64,000 nt of DNA from Saprospiraceae bacterium (GCA_029262995.1 JAJCYH010000028.1:18137-82136); one strand, 5' to 3'; positions 36,540 through 46,097 are shown, numbered from the stretch's first letter. The notes: generated from the letters alone by a model not told the origin. Translations and numbers: made by a program.

Positions 36540-39500
36540 ATGCACTTTGCTAATTCTAAAAACCGATTAACAGGAATCATGTTCCTGTGCCTATTCTCAA
36601 TTAACTTATTCTGTTACGCCGAGAGTGTAGTTGAGATTGATCAAAATTCAAGCTTATCCTGTATTTCTGAGAGCAGTGTCTCATTGGATGAAGATTGCAC
36701 AGCATTAATTGATCCACTTGATATATTGTCGGCTGTCTATCCGTTTCAAACATTCCAAATTGAACTACGTGACAGATTTGGTGATATTATACCAAATGGT
36801 GAGCTCAATAGTGATCATCTTTGGACGACCATTTCTGCTAGAGTAACATCTAATGAAACAGGAAACACCTGTTGGGGTTTTGTTGTTGTTGAAGACAAAT
36901 TGGCTCCGGAAATATTCTGTGATGATTATACCATCAATTGTTTTGATGATAATGATTATTTACCAATACATTATGATGCTTGTACTGTATCTGAGTTGGA
37001 GTTAAAATCTCAAATCATAGACTTTGTTCCCTGTGATCCTATGATCAACAAGACAATTACAAAATCTTATGTGGCTATAGATGCTTATGGAAATGAATCA
37101 TTGCCATGCACGCAAGTAATTTCGATTGCTATTGTCGATCTTGATATAATAGTATTTCCACCTTCTTATGAATTAATGAATGATACTGAATTAATCTGTT
37201 CTCAAGTTGATTTTGACGAGAACGGATTTCCCCTTGTTGAACAAACACTAGTACCAACATACCTTGGAGAGCCCATTTATCCTGTTAATGAGCTTTGTAG
37301 CGTCGTTGTTCAATATGAAGATTTAGTCATAAATACAGATGGATGTTTTAAAAAATTCATGCGTACATGGAATGTATATCAAGAAGATTGTGGTGTTATA
37401 GATGTTGAAACATATCAGCAAATTATTGAAATTGCAGATACTGAGGATCCTATAGTCTTTTGTCCTGACCCGATATCTGTAAATACAGATGGTAGCCCAG
37501 GATGTGATGCTATCGTCCAATTGGGTCTTGCCAGTTATGAAGATGATTGTTCTGAAGTAATAGAAATGGATATTGTAACTCCTGTTGGTTTTTTTAACAA
37601 TGTTACTGAAGCTCCAAGTATTGAATTACTTTCAGGAGTTAATCAAATACAGTATACAGTTTATGATGGTTGTGAGAATTTCGCAATTTGTACTACTACT
37701 GTAACTGTCGTTGATAATGCACCACCAACAGCACGTTGTGATGAATCAAGTGTAGTTTCTCTAAGATCAGACGGTACTGCGATTGCTAAAGCATTTAGTT
37801 TTGATGAAGGAAGTTTCGATGATTGCAGTCTTTATAAAAACTTTATAAAGAGAATAGATGATCCTTGTGGTTGTCCAATTCCGCAGTTTGATGATATGAA
37901 TTTCTTAGGAGAATACCAGGATCATTATTATTACATTTCTACTATTGAAAGATATGGATTCGAAGCATTTAATTACTCGGAAGCAATGGGGGGTCATATC
38001 CTAAAAACAGAAACCATTACTGAGCATAGCTGGGTAAATAGCAAAATTCGTGAAACTTCTAATGATTCCTATCTGATTGGTTTAAAAGATAGAAATGATA
38101 ATGATGTTTTCCAATGGCATGATTATACAATAAGTAACCTGAATCTGTGGGAAACCAATAATCCAGGAATGGATGAATGTGTTGTTGTTAATGCTAATGG
38201 TAATTGGGAAACAGTTAATGCCAACTCTGAAAGATACTTTTTTGTTCTTGAGTTGGATACGCCATGTAATTTTTCTGATCGTATTTACTTTTGTTGTGAA
38301 GATGCAGGTCAGGAAGTGCCATTGGTATTAAGAGTAGTGGATAGTTTCGGAAGGTACAATGATTGTGAATTTACTACTGAAATTCAAGATAAAATAGCAC
38401 CTACGATAGTTTGTCCATCGAACAGAGTTCTAGATTGTAGTACTGACATTGATACTACTCAATTGGATGTATATGGTGTAGCTACAGCTACTGATCAATG
38501 CCTTGCCATAATCACCAGTGATTTCATAATGGATGTTAATCAGTGTGGGGTAGGTGAGATAATACGAACATTCTATGCTGCTGATGCAAACGGTGTTAGC
38601 GATTGTGAGCAAGTACTTTCTTTTGAAATGTTTGGACTACCAGTTGAACAGGAAGTTATTTGGCCCTTTGATTATGAATCTGATCTTGGCTGCCTAGAAG
38701 GTGATTTAGCTCCTGAAATGTTGCCAGATGGGTTTGGGTTTCCAGATTTTACTCAAACAGATTGTAGCATATTAAATGCAGAATATAGTGATAGAGTTTA
38801 TTCTTTTGGAAGTACTAATACGGAAGCTTGTTTCAAGGTAATTCGTACTTGGACAGTAACCGATGAATGTTTGATAGATCAAATGAATTATGAACCTCTA
38901 ACTTATGAACAGGTATTGAAGATTTCCAATTCTTCGGCGCCAGACATAATAACAGGATGTCAAGATATAACCATCAATACCGATGATTGTAATGAAGAAC
39001 TTGTAGAATTTTCCATTCTTGCGATGGATGATTGTACAAGTGATGATGTGATTCGTGGATCATTTCAATTGGATCTTGATAGCGATGGTATGGGTGATTT
39101 TGATTTTGAAGTTGACAATTTAAAAAACAGTTTTAATTTTTCTGAAATACTGGAAGTTGGCAATCACTTTGCCTTAATTGAATTTAGAGATCAATGTGGT
39201 AATGCCAACACTTGTACCAAACTGATATCAGTAGAAAGCAATGTAGGACCACTTGCTAAATGTGTTCCAGGCTTAGTAGCCGTTATTCAAGATATGGATT
39301 TAGATGGTGATGGAAATATTGATGCTCAGATGGCAATGATGAGAGCTGAAAGTCTTGATGCTGGAGGAGGTAGTCTGAATATGAACGGAAGCAGTCATCC
39401 TTGTGGAAATGATATTGATTTTAGTTTTTCTGCGGACCCTGATGATCAGGTCGTCATTTTTAATTGTGATGACTATGGTGAAGAAATCATTCTGGAGTTA

Positions 39501-40826
39501 TGGGTAACTGATGAGTTTGGAAATACGGCTGTTTGTTCTACATTGGTAGAAGTTCAAGATGAATCAAATAGATGTGGACGTCCTGAAATGATGAATATAG
39601 AAATTGGAGGAGAAATATTTACTTCACTTGGACAGAAACTAGAAGGTGTTGTAGTGGATTTAATTGGATCCAATATGGATCCTGTAGTAACTGACGAAGA
39701 AGGTAGGTACGTATTCCCTTCTATGAGTGCAGGTGCATATTATACTGTAAAAGCAATCAAAAATGACAATCCTTTGGCGGGCGTGAGTACATTGGATTTG
39801 TTAAAAATTCAAAGACATATTTTAGGGCTTGAACTTTTAGATGGGCCATACAATATAATCGCTGCAGATATTGATAAATCTGGAGATATTACAGCAAAGG
39901 ATATGATTGAATTACGTAAACTGATTTTGGGTATCTATGATGTGTTTCCAAATAATGAATCTTGGCGAATGTTAGATGCGCAATATCAATTTGCAAGCGA
40001 AGAAGATCCCCTTGGTGAAAATTTACCAAGTGACTATGAAATTTTCAAACTATCAAAATCAATGCAAATTGATTTTACAGGAATAAAAACTGGAGATGTT
40101 GACAACAGCATCAATATCTCAAGTAATGATCAAGTTATAGCAAGCAGATCTCGTTCCAAGCAATATTTAATACTGGAAGAAACCAAGTTGGGAAAAGATA
40201 TTGTTCATGAATTGAAGTTTAGTCTGGAAGATATGGAAAGCCTAAATGGCTTTCAATTGCAAATGAATTTTGACTCAGACCTTTGTGACATATTAGCATT
40301 TAAAAGTGGAGGCATAGATATTTCTGTAAATAATTTAAATATGGATTGGCTTGAACATGGAATTGTTCGATTGAGTTGGAGTGATTCTAATGTTTATTCT
40401 ATAGACGAAGAAGTCTTGTTTACAATTTTGGTAAAAACCAAAAAAGAAACATATACAAGTGAACTATTCCAGCTTGATAATATGGAGTTGAATGCGGAAT
40501 TATATCTAGAGCAAAAAGCAATTCCATTAGACATAAATTTTAAGTCTAAAGATAAGCAATCGAAATCTTTCTTCGTATATCAAAATGCACCGAATCCATG
40601 GAATGACATGACTACAGTCAAGTATTATTCAGAGATAAATCAAAACATTGAGTTTAGTGTTTATGATATCAATGGGAAATTGGTGTACAAGCAAATTAGA
40701 GATGCCAATGCAGGCGTTAACAATATTGATTTGTTTAGGCACGAAATAAATGCATCGGGAATATTGTATTATGAATTAAGTACCGTTGATCAAAAGATAA
40801 TTAAGAAGATGGTCTTACTAGACTAA
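36540..40826 (+). CDS. T9SS-exported surface protein B, short paralog of A (1428 aa)
   Basis: Signal peptide at residues 1-28 (GIMFLCLFSINLFCYA). Residues about 37-1010 align segment by segment with 1385-2351 of protein A: HYR-like domains with VEDKLAPEIFCDD, a nested C-type-lectin-like domain (about 443-577), the ITWPFDY-like blocks (VIWPFDYESDLGC) and a Ca-loop-like DMDLDGDGNIDAQM. Then follow a dockerin-like segment (about 1019-1197, AADIDKSGDITAKDMIEL), a cohesin-like segment (about 1204-1338) and a T9SS sorting domain (about 1342-1428, starting FFVYQNAPNPW, ending KKMVLLD). It lacks the SdrD-B, DUF11 and long HYR arrays of A. In the lectin segment, NNPGMDEC and GNWETV sit where Ca and sugar residues usually lie. 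Own upstream element and terminator. Confidence 0.92.
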   Translation: MHFANSKNRLTGIMFLCLFSINLFCYAESVVEIDQNSSLSCISESSVSLDEDCTALIDPLDILSAVYPFQTFQIELRDRFGDIIPNGELNSDHLWTTISARVTSNETGNTCWGFVVVEDKLAPEIFCDDYTINCFDDNDYLPIHYDACTVSELELKSQIIDFVPCDPMINKTITKSYVAIDAYGNESLPCTQVISIAIVDLDIIVFPPSYELMNDTELICSQVDFDENGFPLVEQTLVPTYLGEPIYPVNELCSVVVQYEDLVINTDGCFKKFMRTWNVYQEDCGVIDVETYQQIIEIADTEDPIVFCPDPISVNTDGSPGCDAIVQLGLASYEDDCSEVIEMDIVTPVGFFNNVTEAPSIELLSGVNQIQYTVYDGCENFAICTTTVTVVDNAPPTARCDESSVVSLRSDGTAIAKAFSFDEGSFDDCSLYKNFIKRIDDPCGCPIPQFDDMNFLGEYQDHYYYISTIERYGFEAFNYSEAMGGHILKTETITEHSWVNSKIRETSNDSYLIGLKDRNDNDVFQWHDYTISNLNLWETNNPGMDECVVVNANGNWETVNANSERYFFVLELDTPCNFSDRIYFCCEDAGQEVPLVLRVVDSFGRYNDCEFTTEIQDKIAPTIVCPSNRVLDCSTDIDTTQLDVYGVATATDQCLAIITSDFIMDVNQCGVGEIIRTFYAADANGVSDCEQVLSFEMFGLPVEQEVIWPFDYESDLGCLEGDLAPEMLPDGFGFPDFTQTDCSILNAEYSDRVYSFGSTNTEACFKVIRTWTVTDECLIDQMNYEPLTYEQVLKISNSSAPDIITGCQDITINTDDCNEELVEFSILAMDDCTSDDVIRGSFQLDLDSDGMGDFDFEVDNLKNSFNFSEILEVGNHFALIEFRDQCGNANTCTKLISVESNVGPLAKCVPGLVAVIQDMDLDGDGNIDAQMAMMRAESLDAGGGSLNMNGSSHPCGNDIDFSFSADPDDQVVIFNCDDYGEEIILELWVTDEFGNTAVCSTLVEVQDESNRCGRPEMMNIEIGGEIFTSLGQKLEGVVVDLIGSNMDPVVTDEEGRYVFPSMSAGAYYTVKAIKNDNPLAGVSTLDLLKIQRHILGLELLDGPYNIIAADIDKSGDITAKDMIELRKLILGIYDVFPNNESWRMLDAQYQFASEEDPLGENLPSDYEIFKLSKSMQIDFTGIKTGDVDNSINISSNDQVIASRSRSKQYLILEETKLGKDIVHELKFSLEDMESLNGFQLQMNFDSDLCDILAFKSGGIDISVNNLNMDWLEHGIVRLSWSDSNVYSIDEEVLFTILVKTKKETYTSELFQLDNMELNAELYLEQKAIPLDINFKSKDKQSKSFFVYQNAPNPWNDMTTVKYYSEINQNIEFSVYDINGKLVYKQIRDANAGVNNIDLFRHEINASGILYYELSTVDQKIIKKMVLLD
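37866..38270 (+). other. C-type-lectin-like domain nested in protein B
   Basis: About 135 residues from CGCPIPQFDDM to the DTPC that resumes the host HYR-like repeat. It aligns with the domain in A: YYYISTIERYGFEAF, YLIGLKDRNDNDVFQW, LWETNNPGMDECVVV, GNWETV. It keeps the lectin-typical Cys in DECVV that A has lost. Confidence 0.7.
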
Positions 40827-40846
40827 GACTTATTGTAGATCCTTAT

Positions 40847-40885
40847 AAAGTGGTTATTGGAATGTTCCTTTAACCGCTTTTTAAT
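40847..40885 (+). terminator. Terminator after gene B
   Basis: A 10-bp stem with one T-G wobble (40847-40856 with 40071-like partner at 40871-40880), an internal GGAA/TTCC mini-stem in the loop and a T run at 40878-40882. It lies 20 bases after the stop. Confidence 0.7.
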
Positions 40886-40955
40886 TTAATAAGGCAGAAT
40901 CGATTCTTATAAAATAATTGCATAAAATAATACACTTAATAATGCTTTAAACAAT

Positions 40956-40963
40956 TACCTTTG
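40956..40963 (+). promoter_or_regulatory. -7 element (TACCTTTG) for nhaB
   Basis: TACCTTTGC matches the consensus well and stands 54 bases before the ATG at 41018. A -33 TTG with standard spacing is missing. Confidence 0.5.
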
Positions 40964-41017
40964 CGGCGCTTCGATAAATGAATAGGTTTTTATTTAGAAG
41001 CTAATAAAATACATGAT

Positions 41018-42487
41018 ATGCTTCAATATTTTTTAGGGCAAAGTCCACGTTGGTTTAAATATACCATAATTTCATTTTTGGTATTAAATGTCATCTTCTA
41101 TTTTACATTAGGACCTACCATCACGGCATGGATTTTTATAGGAGAATTCATCTTTACATTGGCTATGGCCCTGAGCTGTTATCCGATGCAGTCAGGAGGA
41201 TTGCTTGCTATAGAAATTATACTACTAAACTTAACAACCCCTCATAATGCCTATCATGAAGTGGAGGCCAATCTAGAGGTTGTTCTTCTTTTGGTATTTA
41301 TGGTTGCTGGTATATATTTTATGAAGCCCTTGCTGATGTATATATTCAGTAAAGTATTTACAAAGATCAAATCCAAAATATTTTTATCTTTTTTATTTGT
41401 TTTCCTTGCAGCATTTTTATCTGCATTTCTTGATGCTCTAACGGTAACAGCAGTTTTGATAAGTGTTACAGTTGGATTTTATGGTGTTTATCACAAAATT
41501 CACTCAGGGGCCAGTGACTATGACCAAAGTGGTGTGCTTGACAAAAAAGAATTAAGTGGTGAGACTCTTGAGGAATTCAGGTCGTTTCTTAGAAGTTTGA
41601 TTATGCATGGTGTTGTAGGAACAGCAATTGGTGGTGTCTGTACATTAGTCGGTGAACCTCAAAACCTTTTGATCGGTGAAAAAATGGGATGGGATTTCAT
41701 GGAGTTCTTCTTGAAAATGGTCCCAGTGACTATGCCGGTTGTTTTCTTTGGACTTTTAACACCCCTGATATTGGAGAGATTTAAAATTTTTGGCTATGGT
41801 GCCAAACTGCCAGAAGTAGCAAGAACGATAATTGAAAATTATACAAAGGAAGCTGATGAAACCCGGACAAGTAAAGAAACCTTTGGTTTGATCGTCCAAG
41901 GCGTAGCAGCTGTATTACTAATTATAAGTTTGGCATTACACCTTGCGCCAGTGGGTATTATAGGATTGGGAATTATAATATTCCAAACCGCCTTTATGGG
42001 TATTATTGAAGAACATCAGTTGGGTAGAGCCTTTGAAGAAGCACTGCCTTTCACAGGACTTCTAGTAATATTCTTTGTTATTGTTGCCATGATTCATGAT
42101 CAACACTTGTTCTCTCCAATTATCAATTGGGCCTTATCACTTGAAGCTTCACAGCAACCAGCTATGTTTTATGTTGCAAATGGTGTTTTATCTATGATTA
42201 GCGATAATGTCTTTGTTGCAACGGTATACATCGGTGAAGTAAAACAAGTTTATGATGCAGGAGGTTTAACCCTTGAGCAATTCGAGGATTTGGCAATAGC
42301 CATAAATACAGGAACCAATCTTCCAAGTGTTGCAACGCCAAATGGGCAAGCTGCATTCTTGTTTTTATTGACTTCTACATTGGCACCACTTATCAATTTG
42401 TCCTACGGGAAAATGGTTAAAATGGCATTTCCTTATACTATCGTATTGGGAACAGTAGGATTATTAGCTGTGATTTACTTGTTATAA
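41018..42487 (+). CDS. nhaB: NhaB-type Na+/H+ antiporter
   Basis: A 489-residue membrane protein with about 12 helices that exchanges sodium for protons. Family marks are FLDALTVTAVLISVTVGFYGVY, LIMHGVVGTAIGGVCTLVGEPQNLLIG, and the C-terminal SMISDNVFVATVYIGEV followed by ATPNGQAAFLFL. The length is close to known NhaB proteins. With the Oad sodium pump 25 kb away, it suggests that the cell runs a sodium circuit, as expected in salt water. The stop codon TAA abuts the stop of the convergent glutathione peroxidase gene. ATG at 41018 directly gives MLQYFLGQSPRWFK. Confidence 0.93.
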   Translation: MLQYFLGQSPRWFKYTIISFLVLNVIFYFTLGPTITAWIFIGEFIFTLAMALSCYPMQSGGLLAIEIILLNLTTPHNAYHEVEANLEVVLLLVFMVAGIYFMKPLLMYIFSKVFTKIKSKIFLSFLFVFLAAFLSAFLDALTVTAVLISVTVGFYGVYHKIHSGASDYDQSGVLDKKELSGETLEEFRSFLRSLIMHGVVGTAIGGVCTLVGEPQNLLIGEKMGWDFMEFFLKMVPVTMPVVFFGLLTPLILERFKIFGYGAKLPEVARTIIENYTKEADETRTSKETFGLIVQGVAAVLLIISLALHLAPVGIIGLGIIIFQTAFMGIIEEHQLGRAFEEALPFTGLLVIFFVIVAMIHDQHLFSPIINWALSLEASQQPAMFYVANGVLSMISDNVFVATVYIGEVKQVYDAGGLTLEQFEDLAIAINTGTNLPSVATPNGQAAFLFLLTSTLAPLINLSYGKMVKMAFPYTIVLGTVGLLAVIYLL

Positions 42488-43042
42488 TCAGTTTAACCAA
42501 TCAATAATTCTTTTGTCGTAAGGTTTTGTTTTAGAAGCTATTGACATCACAAGAAATCCATCCTCATCTATTAGGTATTTGTGAAAATTCCATCCTACTT
42601 TGGTGTCCATGACTCCATTTAATGACTTGCTGGTTAAAAACTCATATAGGGGATGTCTGTCCTTGCCTTTTACGGAAATTTTTGACATCATAGGAAATTC
42701 GACACCATAATTACTTTGGCAAAATTGTGCAATTTCTTCATTGCTTCCTGGCTCTTGGGCCAAAAAATTGTTTGCTGGAAATCCAATTATTACAAAGTCT
42801 TTATCCCTATATTCTGAATAGAGTTTTTGTAAGTCTTCATATTGAGAAGTGAAACCACATTTTGAAGCAGTATTCACAATCATTATTTTATTCCCTTTGA
42901 GGGAAGACATGCTATAATCATTACCTTGAATATCCTTAACGGTAAAACTGTGAATAGATGTTTTAGGTGTTTGTGCTTCAATATTTGTCTTCGAAAATAA
43001 ACTAAAAAGTCCCATAAAGAAAATTGTAATTATAGCTCTCAT
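42488..43042 (-). CDS. Exported glutathione peroxidase-family thiol peroxidase
   Basis: A 184-residue protein with an N-terminal signal peptide (about 1-24), so it probably acts in the periplasm. The peroxidatic Cys62 lies in TASKCGFT; a Cys rather than selenocysteine is encoded. GFPANNFLAQEPGSNEEI and VGWNFHKYLID (Trp/Asn of the active site) are typical. A second Cys in AQFCQSNYG fits the resolving Cys of thioredoxin-dependent members, so despite the name it likely uses thioredoxin. It reduces peroxides. The gene lies 57 bases after sulP on the same strand and may share its transcript. Confidence 0.92.
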   Translation of the reverse strand: MRAIITIFFMGLFSLFSKTNIEAQTPKTSIHSFTVKDIQGNDYSMSSLKGNKIMIVNTASKCGFTSQYEDLQKLYSEYRDKDFVIIGFPANNFLAQEPGSNEEIAQFCQSNYGVEFPMMSKISVKGKDRHPLYEFLTSKSLNGVMDTKVGWNFHKYLIDEDGFLVMSIASKTKPYDKRIIDWLN

Positions 43043-43099
43043 ATTAAATTTTATAAATCGGTTAGGTCTATAGCGTTTTAACTTCTACAGAACCGTAAA

Positions 43100-44959
43100 T
43101 TATTGATTTGGTTCACGGGAATCTAAATGTTTTTTTAGCCAGACTGAAAAATCAGTAAATGTATCGAAGCAATATTCCCTTTCTACCAAAGCAGGTACGA
43201 GGTTAATTCTTTCAATCATATCTTTACCTTGACCATGTAATCCTACAAATATGACTTTTACATTTGACTTCTGAAGACTCATAATAGCTTCTTCAAGTGC
43301 ATATACTCCAGATTGATCAACATAAGGAACTTTATCCATTCTTATGGCTACAATTTCAATGCTTGGAATTGCCTGTATCATTTCCTGAAACCTGGAAGCA
43401 AATCCAAAAAACAGTGGACCATCAAGGTGTTTTACATAAACCCTATCTCCATAAATTTCTTGGTAATTTCCTTCATCGTACCAAGGAATTTCTCTAGAAA
43501 ATTCCATAAGTGGTGCCGAGGTTGTTCTATGATCTACTACATCAGAAATGTTTTTCATAAATAAAATGGAAGCCAGAATCAAACCTATACCTACCGCTTC
43601 AATCAATCCTACAAATACGGTTAAAACAAGCACCAAAATCATTACGATGACTTCACTTTTAGGAATTTGCGGTATGGCCTTCAAGCCTTTATAGTCCATT
43701 ACGCCAATACCAACAGTTATAAGAATACCAGCAAGCACTGCTGCGGGGATTGTAGATGCTAAAGGACCTAAAATCATTAGTACTATCAGCAAAAAGACAC
43801 CGGCTAACATACCTGATAGTTTTGTCTTACCGCCAGCATCTATATTTACAATCGTTCTGATGGTAGCTCCTGCACCAGGAATACCTCCAAACATTGCAGC
43901 AACCATATTTCCTACACCTTGACCTACAAGCTCTTGATTTGGATCATGTTTGGTTTTGGTTTTATTATCTGCAACAACGGAGGTAAGTAAAGAATCAATA
44001 GCTCCCAAAACAGCTAAAGATAAGGCTGTAGCTATAAAAGGCAGTAATGTACTTAGCTTGAATGTGTTAAATATGTCAAGCCTCAAACTTGGAAACCCAG
44101 AAGGGATCTGACCAATTGTTCTGTAATCTTTGATAATAAAATTGGCCAGTAAGGTTACGAACAATAAGGCAACGAGGGTAGATGGTACCTTTCTTGTAAC
44201 AAACTTAAAGCCATAGATGATAAAGATTGTCAATAAGCCAAGTAACAAATCAATATAGTTGATATTCGAAATGGCCTTGCTACCTAAATTGAAAACACCA
44301 AGAACCCCTGTTGCTTCATTATTTGCTAGAATGGTTGATTCCCTTAGTATTTCATCTTCTGTTATTTGTTCTGCTCTTTTAATGGTCTCTCTGAAATCTT
44401 CGAGCACCAGAATGTCCTCTGCAGCTTCTTCTCTTAAGATTTTTTCAAGGATAATTTCTTCAGCTTGTGGTTTAAATTGCTGTACATACGAATGGTCTTC
44501 TTTGGCATAATAGCCTAGTAATGGAAATATTTGAGTAAGTATGATGATTACACCGATTCCAGTCATAAAACCTGAGACTACGGGATATGGAATGTATCTG
44601 ATGTATTGCCCTAATTTGATCCATCCCAACACAACTTGAATTAAGCCTGTTACCAAGAATAAAATTAGTATAACGGGTATTGCTTTTTCTAAATCGCCTT
44701 CAAAACTGGCAATGATACCTCCGATGGCTACCATACTTACCGCTGTCATTGGTGCTGTAGGGCCCGATATTTGCGTTGCAGTTCCTCCAAATAAGGCAGC
44801 AAAAAAACTAATAAATATGGCTCCATATAATCCAGCTGCTCCACCCAGCCCCGACTGGACACCAAAGGCTAATGCCAGTGGAAGAGCTACTATACCTGCG
44901 GTGAGACCACCAAACAGATCTCCTCTAAAGTGGTTTAAATTAAATCCAAAGTTCTTCAT
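43100..44959 (-). CDS. SulP-family anion transporter with STAS domain
   Basis: A 619-residue permease of sulfate or bicarbonate type. The start LTAGIVALPLALAFGVQSGL and SGPTAPMT are the SulP signature, followed by about 10-12 helices (GNMVAAMFGGIPGAGATIRT is well conserved) and a C-terminal STAS domain (about 500-605, with MDKVPYVDQSGVYALEEAI). An unusual charged, Glu-rich insert of about 70 residues (about 150-223) splits the membrane domain after helix 5 or so. Substrate cannot be decided; in marine relatives, bicarbonate and sulfate are both possible. ATG start at 44959. Confidence 0.92.
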   Translation of the reverse strand: MKNFGFNLNHFRGDLFGGLTAGIVALPLALAFGVQSGLGGAAGLYGAIFISFFAALFGGTATQISGPTAPMTAVSMVAIGGIIASFEGDLEKAIPVILILFLVTGLIQVVLGWIKLGQYIRYIPYPVVSGFMTGIGVIIILTQIFPLLGYYAKEDHSYVQQFKPQAEEIILEKILREEAAEDILVLEDFRETIKRAEQITEDEILRESTILANNEATGVLGVFNLGSKAISNINYIDLLLGLLTIFIIYGFKFVTRKVPSTLVALLFVTLLANFIIKDYRTIGQIPSGFPSLRLDIFNTFKLSTLLPFIATALSLAVLGAIDSLLTSVVADNKTKTKHDPNQELVGQGVGNMVAAMFGGIPGAGATIRTIVNIDAGGKTKLSGMLAGVFLLIVLMILGPLASTIPAAVLAGILITVGIGVMDYKGLKAIPQIPKSEVIVMILVLVLTVFVGLIEAVGIGLILASILFMKNISDVVDHRTTSAPLMEFSREIPWYDEGNYQEIYGDRVYVKHLDGPLFFGFASRFQEMIQAIPSIEIVAIRMDKVPYVDQSGVYALEEAIMSLQKSNVKVIFVGLHGQGKDMIERINLVPALVEREYCFDTFTDFSVWLKKHLDSREPNQ

Positions 44960-45065
44960 GTTTCAAAAATTATCATTCCTGATGTATAAAACAGATTAAG
45001 GTACTGTTTTTCGTGAATATTAATAAATTTTCAATTATTATAAAACGCAATTCAGTACTGAATAG

Positions 45066-45097
45066 TTGATATTTGATCTAATTCATTTGTAACTTTG
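45066..45097 (+). promoter_or_regulatory. Promoter of dusB operon (TTG - 21 bp - TAACTTTG)
   Basis: The best full promoter of the window: -33 TTG at 45066-45068, 21-base spacer and -7 TAACTTTG at 45090-45097. The ATG of dusB is only 4 bases further on, so the expected start of transcription falls at or next to the start codon: a leaderless transcript. Confidence 0.7.
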
Positions 45098-45101
45098 TGT
45101 C

Positions 45102-46097
45102 ATGGTAAAAATTGGAGATCATGAACTAGGGGAATTCCCTCTATTGTTAGCACCAATGGAAGACGTAAGTGATCCACCTTTCAGGGCCTTATGCAAAGCT
45201 AATGGTTGTGATATGATGTATACAGAATTTATTTCTGTAGAAGGATTGATTCGGGATGCTGTTAAAAGTGTCCAGAAAATGGACATATATGACTATGAAA
45301 GACCAATAGGAATCCAAATTTTTGGTGCTGAGCTTGACTCAATGAAGAAGGCAGCAGAAATTGTTGAAAGAGCTGAACCAGAAGTATTAGATATCAACTA
45401 TGGTTGTCCCGTTAAAAAAGTAACATGCAAGCTTGCAGGAGCAGGTATCTTACAAGACATACCTAAAATGATCAAATTGACAGATGCCATAGTCAAATCA
45501 ACAAATCTTCCAGTGACTGTTAAAACAAGATTGGGCTGGGATGATAAAACGATTCAAATAGAGGATGTAGCTGAAAGGTTGCAAGACGTTGGGGTCAAAG
45601 CCTTATCTATTCATGGCAGAACGAGAAAGCAAATGTACAAAGGAGAGGCAGACTGGACACTTATTGGGAAGATTAAAGAAAACCCACGCATCCACATGCC
45701 AATATTTGGCAATGGAGATATTAATTCACCACAAAAGGCATTGGAATATAAAAACAAATATGGGGTTGATGGAATTATGATTGGACGAGCTAGTATTGGC
45801 AACCCTTGGATATTTAGAGAAATTAAAGCTTTTTTGGAAGAAGGTAAGATAATCGAAGCTCCTAGTTTGGAAGAAAGAGTTAGTGCAGTAAAGCAACATT
45901 TAACGCATTCCATAGAATGGAAAGGATTAAGGTTGGGTGTTCTTGAAATGCGTCGTCATTACACTAATTATTTTAGGAATTATCCTGGTGTAAAGGAATT
46001 TCGATCTCGCTTGGTTAATGAACCTGACCCTGATATGATATTTGAAATTTTAGATGAACTTGAGCACCATTACTCAGGCCAAGAACTGTTTATTTAA
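45102..46097 (+). CDS. dusB: tRNA-dihydrouridine synthase
   Basis: A 331-residue FMN enzyme that reduces uridines in the D loop of tRNA. The N-terminus LLAPMEDVSDPPFRALCKANG and TEFISVEGLIRDA are typical of DusB. The catalytic region is DINYGCPVKKVTCKLAGAG with the active-site Cys in GCP; TVKTRLGWD, SIHGRTRKQMYKGEADW and FGNGDINSP, GIMIGRASIGNPWIF are the FMN- and tRNA-binding segments. It is followed with zero spacing by cca, another tRNA gene, and both form a tRNA-maturation operon. ATG directly follows a strong promoter. Confidence 0.95.
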   Translation: MVKIGDHELGEFPLLLAPMEDVSDPPFRALCKANGCDMMYTEFISVEGLIRDAVKSVQKMDIYDYERPIGIQIFGAELDSMKKAAEIVERAEPEVLDINYGCPVKKVTCKLAGAGILQDIPKMIKLTDAIVKSTNLPVTVKTRLGWDDKTIQIEDVAERLQDVGVKALSIHGRTRKQMYKGEADWTLIGKIKENPRIHMPIFGNGDINSPQKALEYKNKYGVDGIMIGRASIGNPWIFREIKAFLEEGKIIEAPSLEERVSAVKQHLTHSIEWKGLRLGVLEMRRHYTNYFRNYPGVKEFRSRLVNEPDPDMIFEILDELEHHYSGQELFI

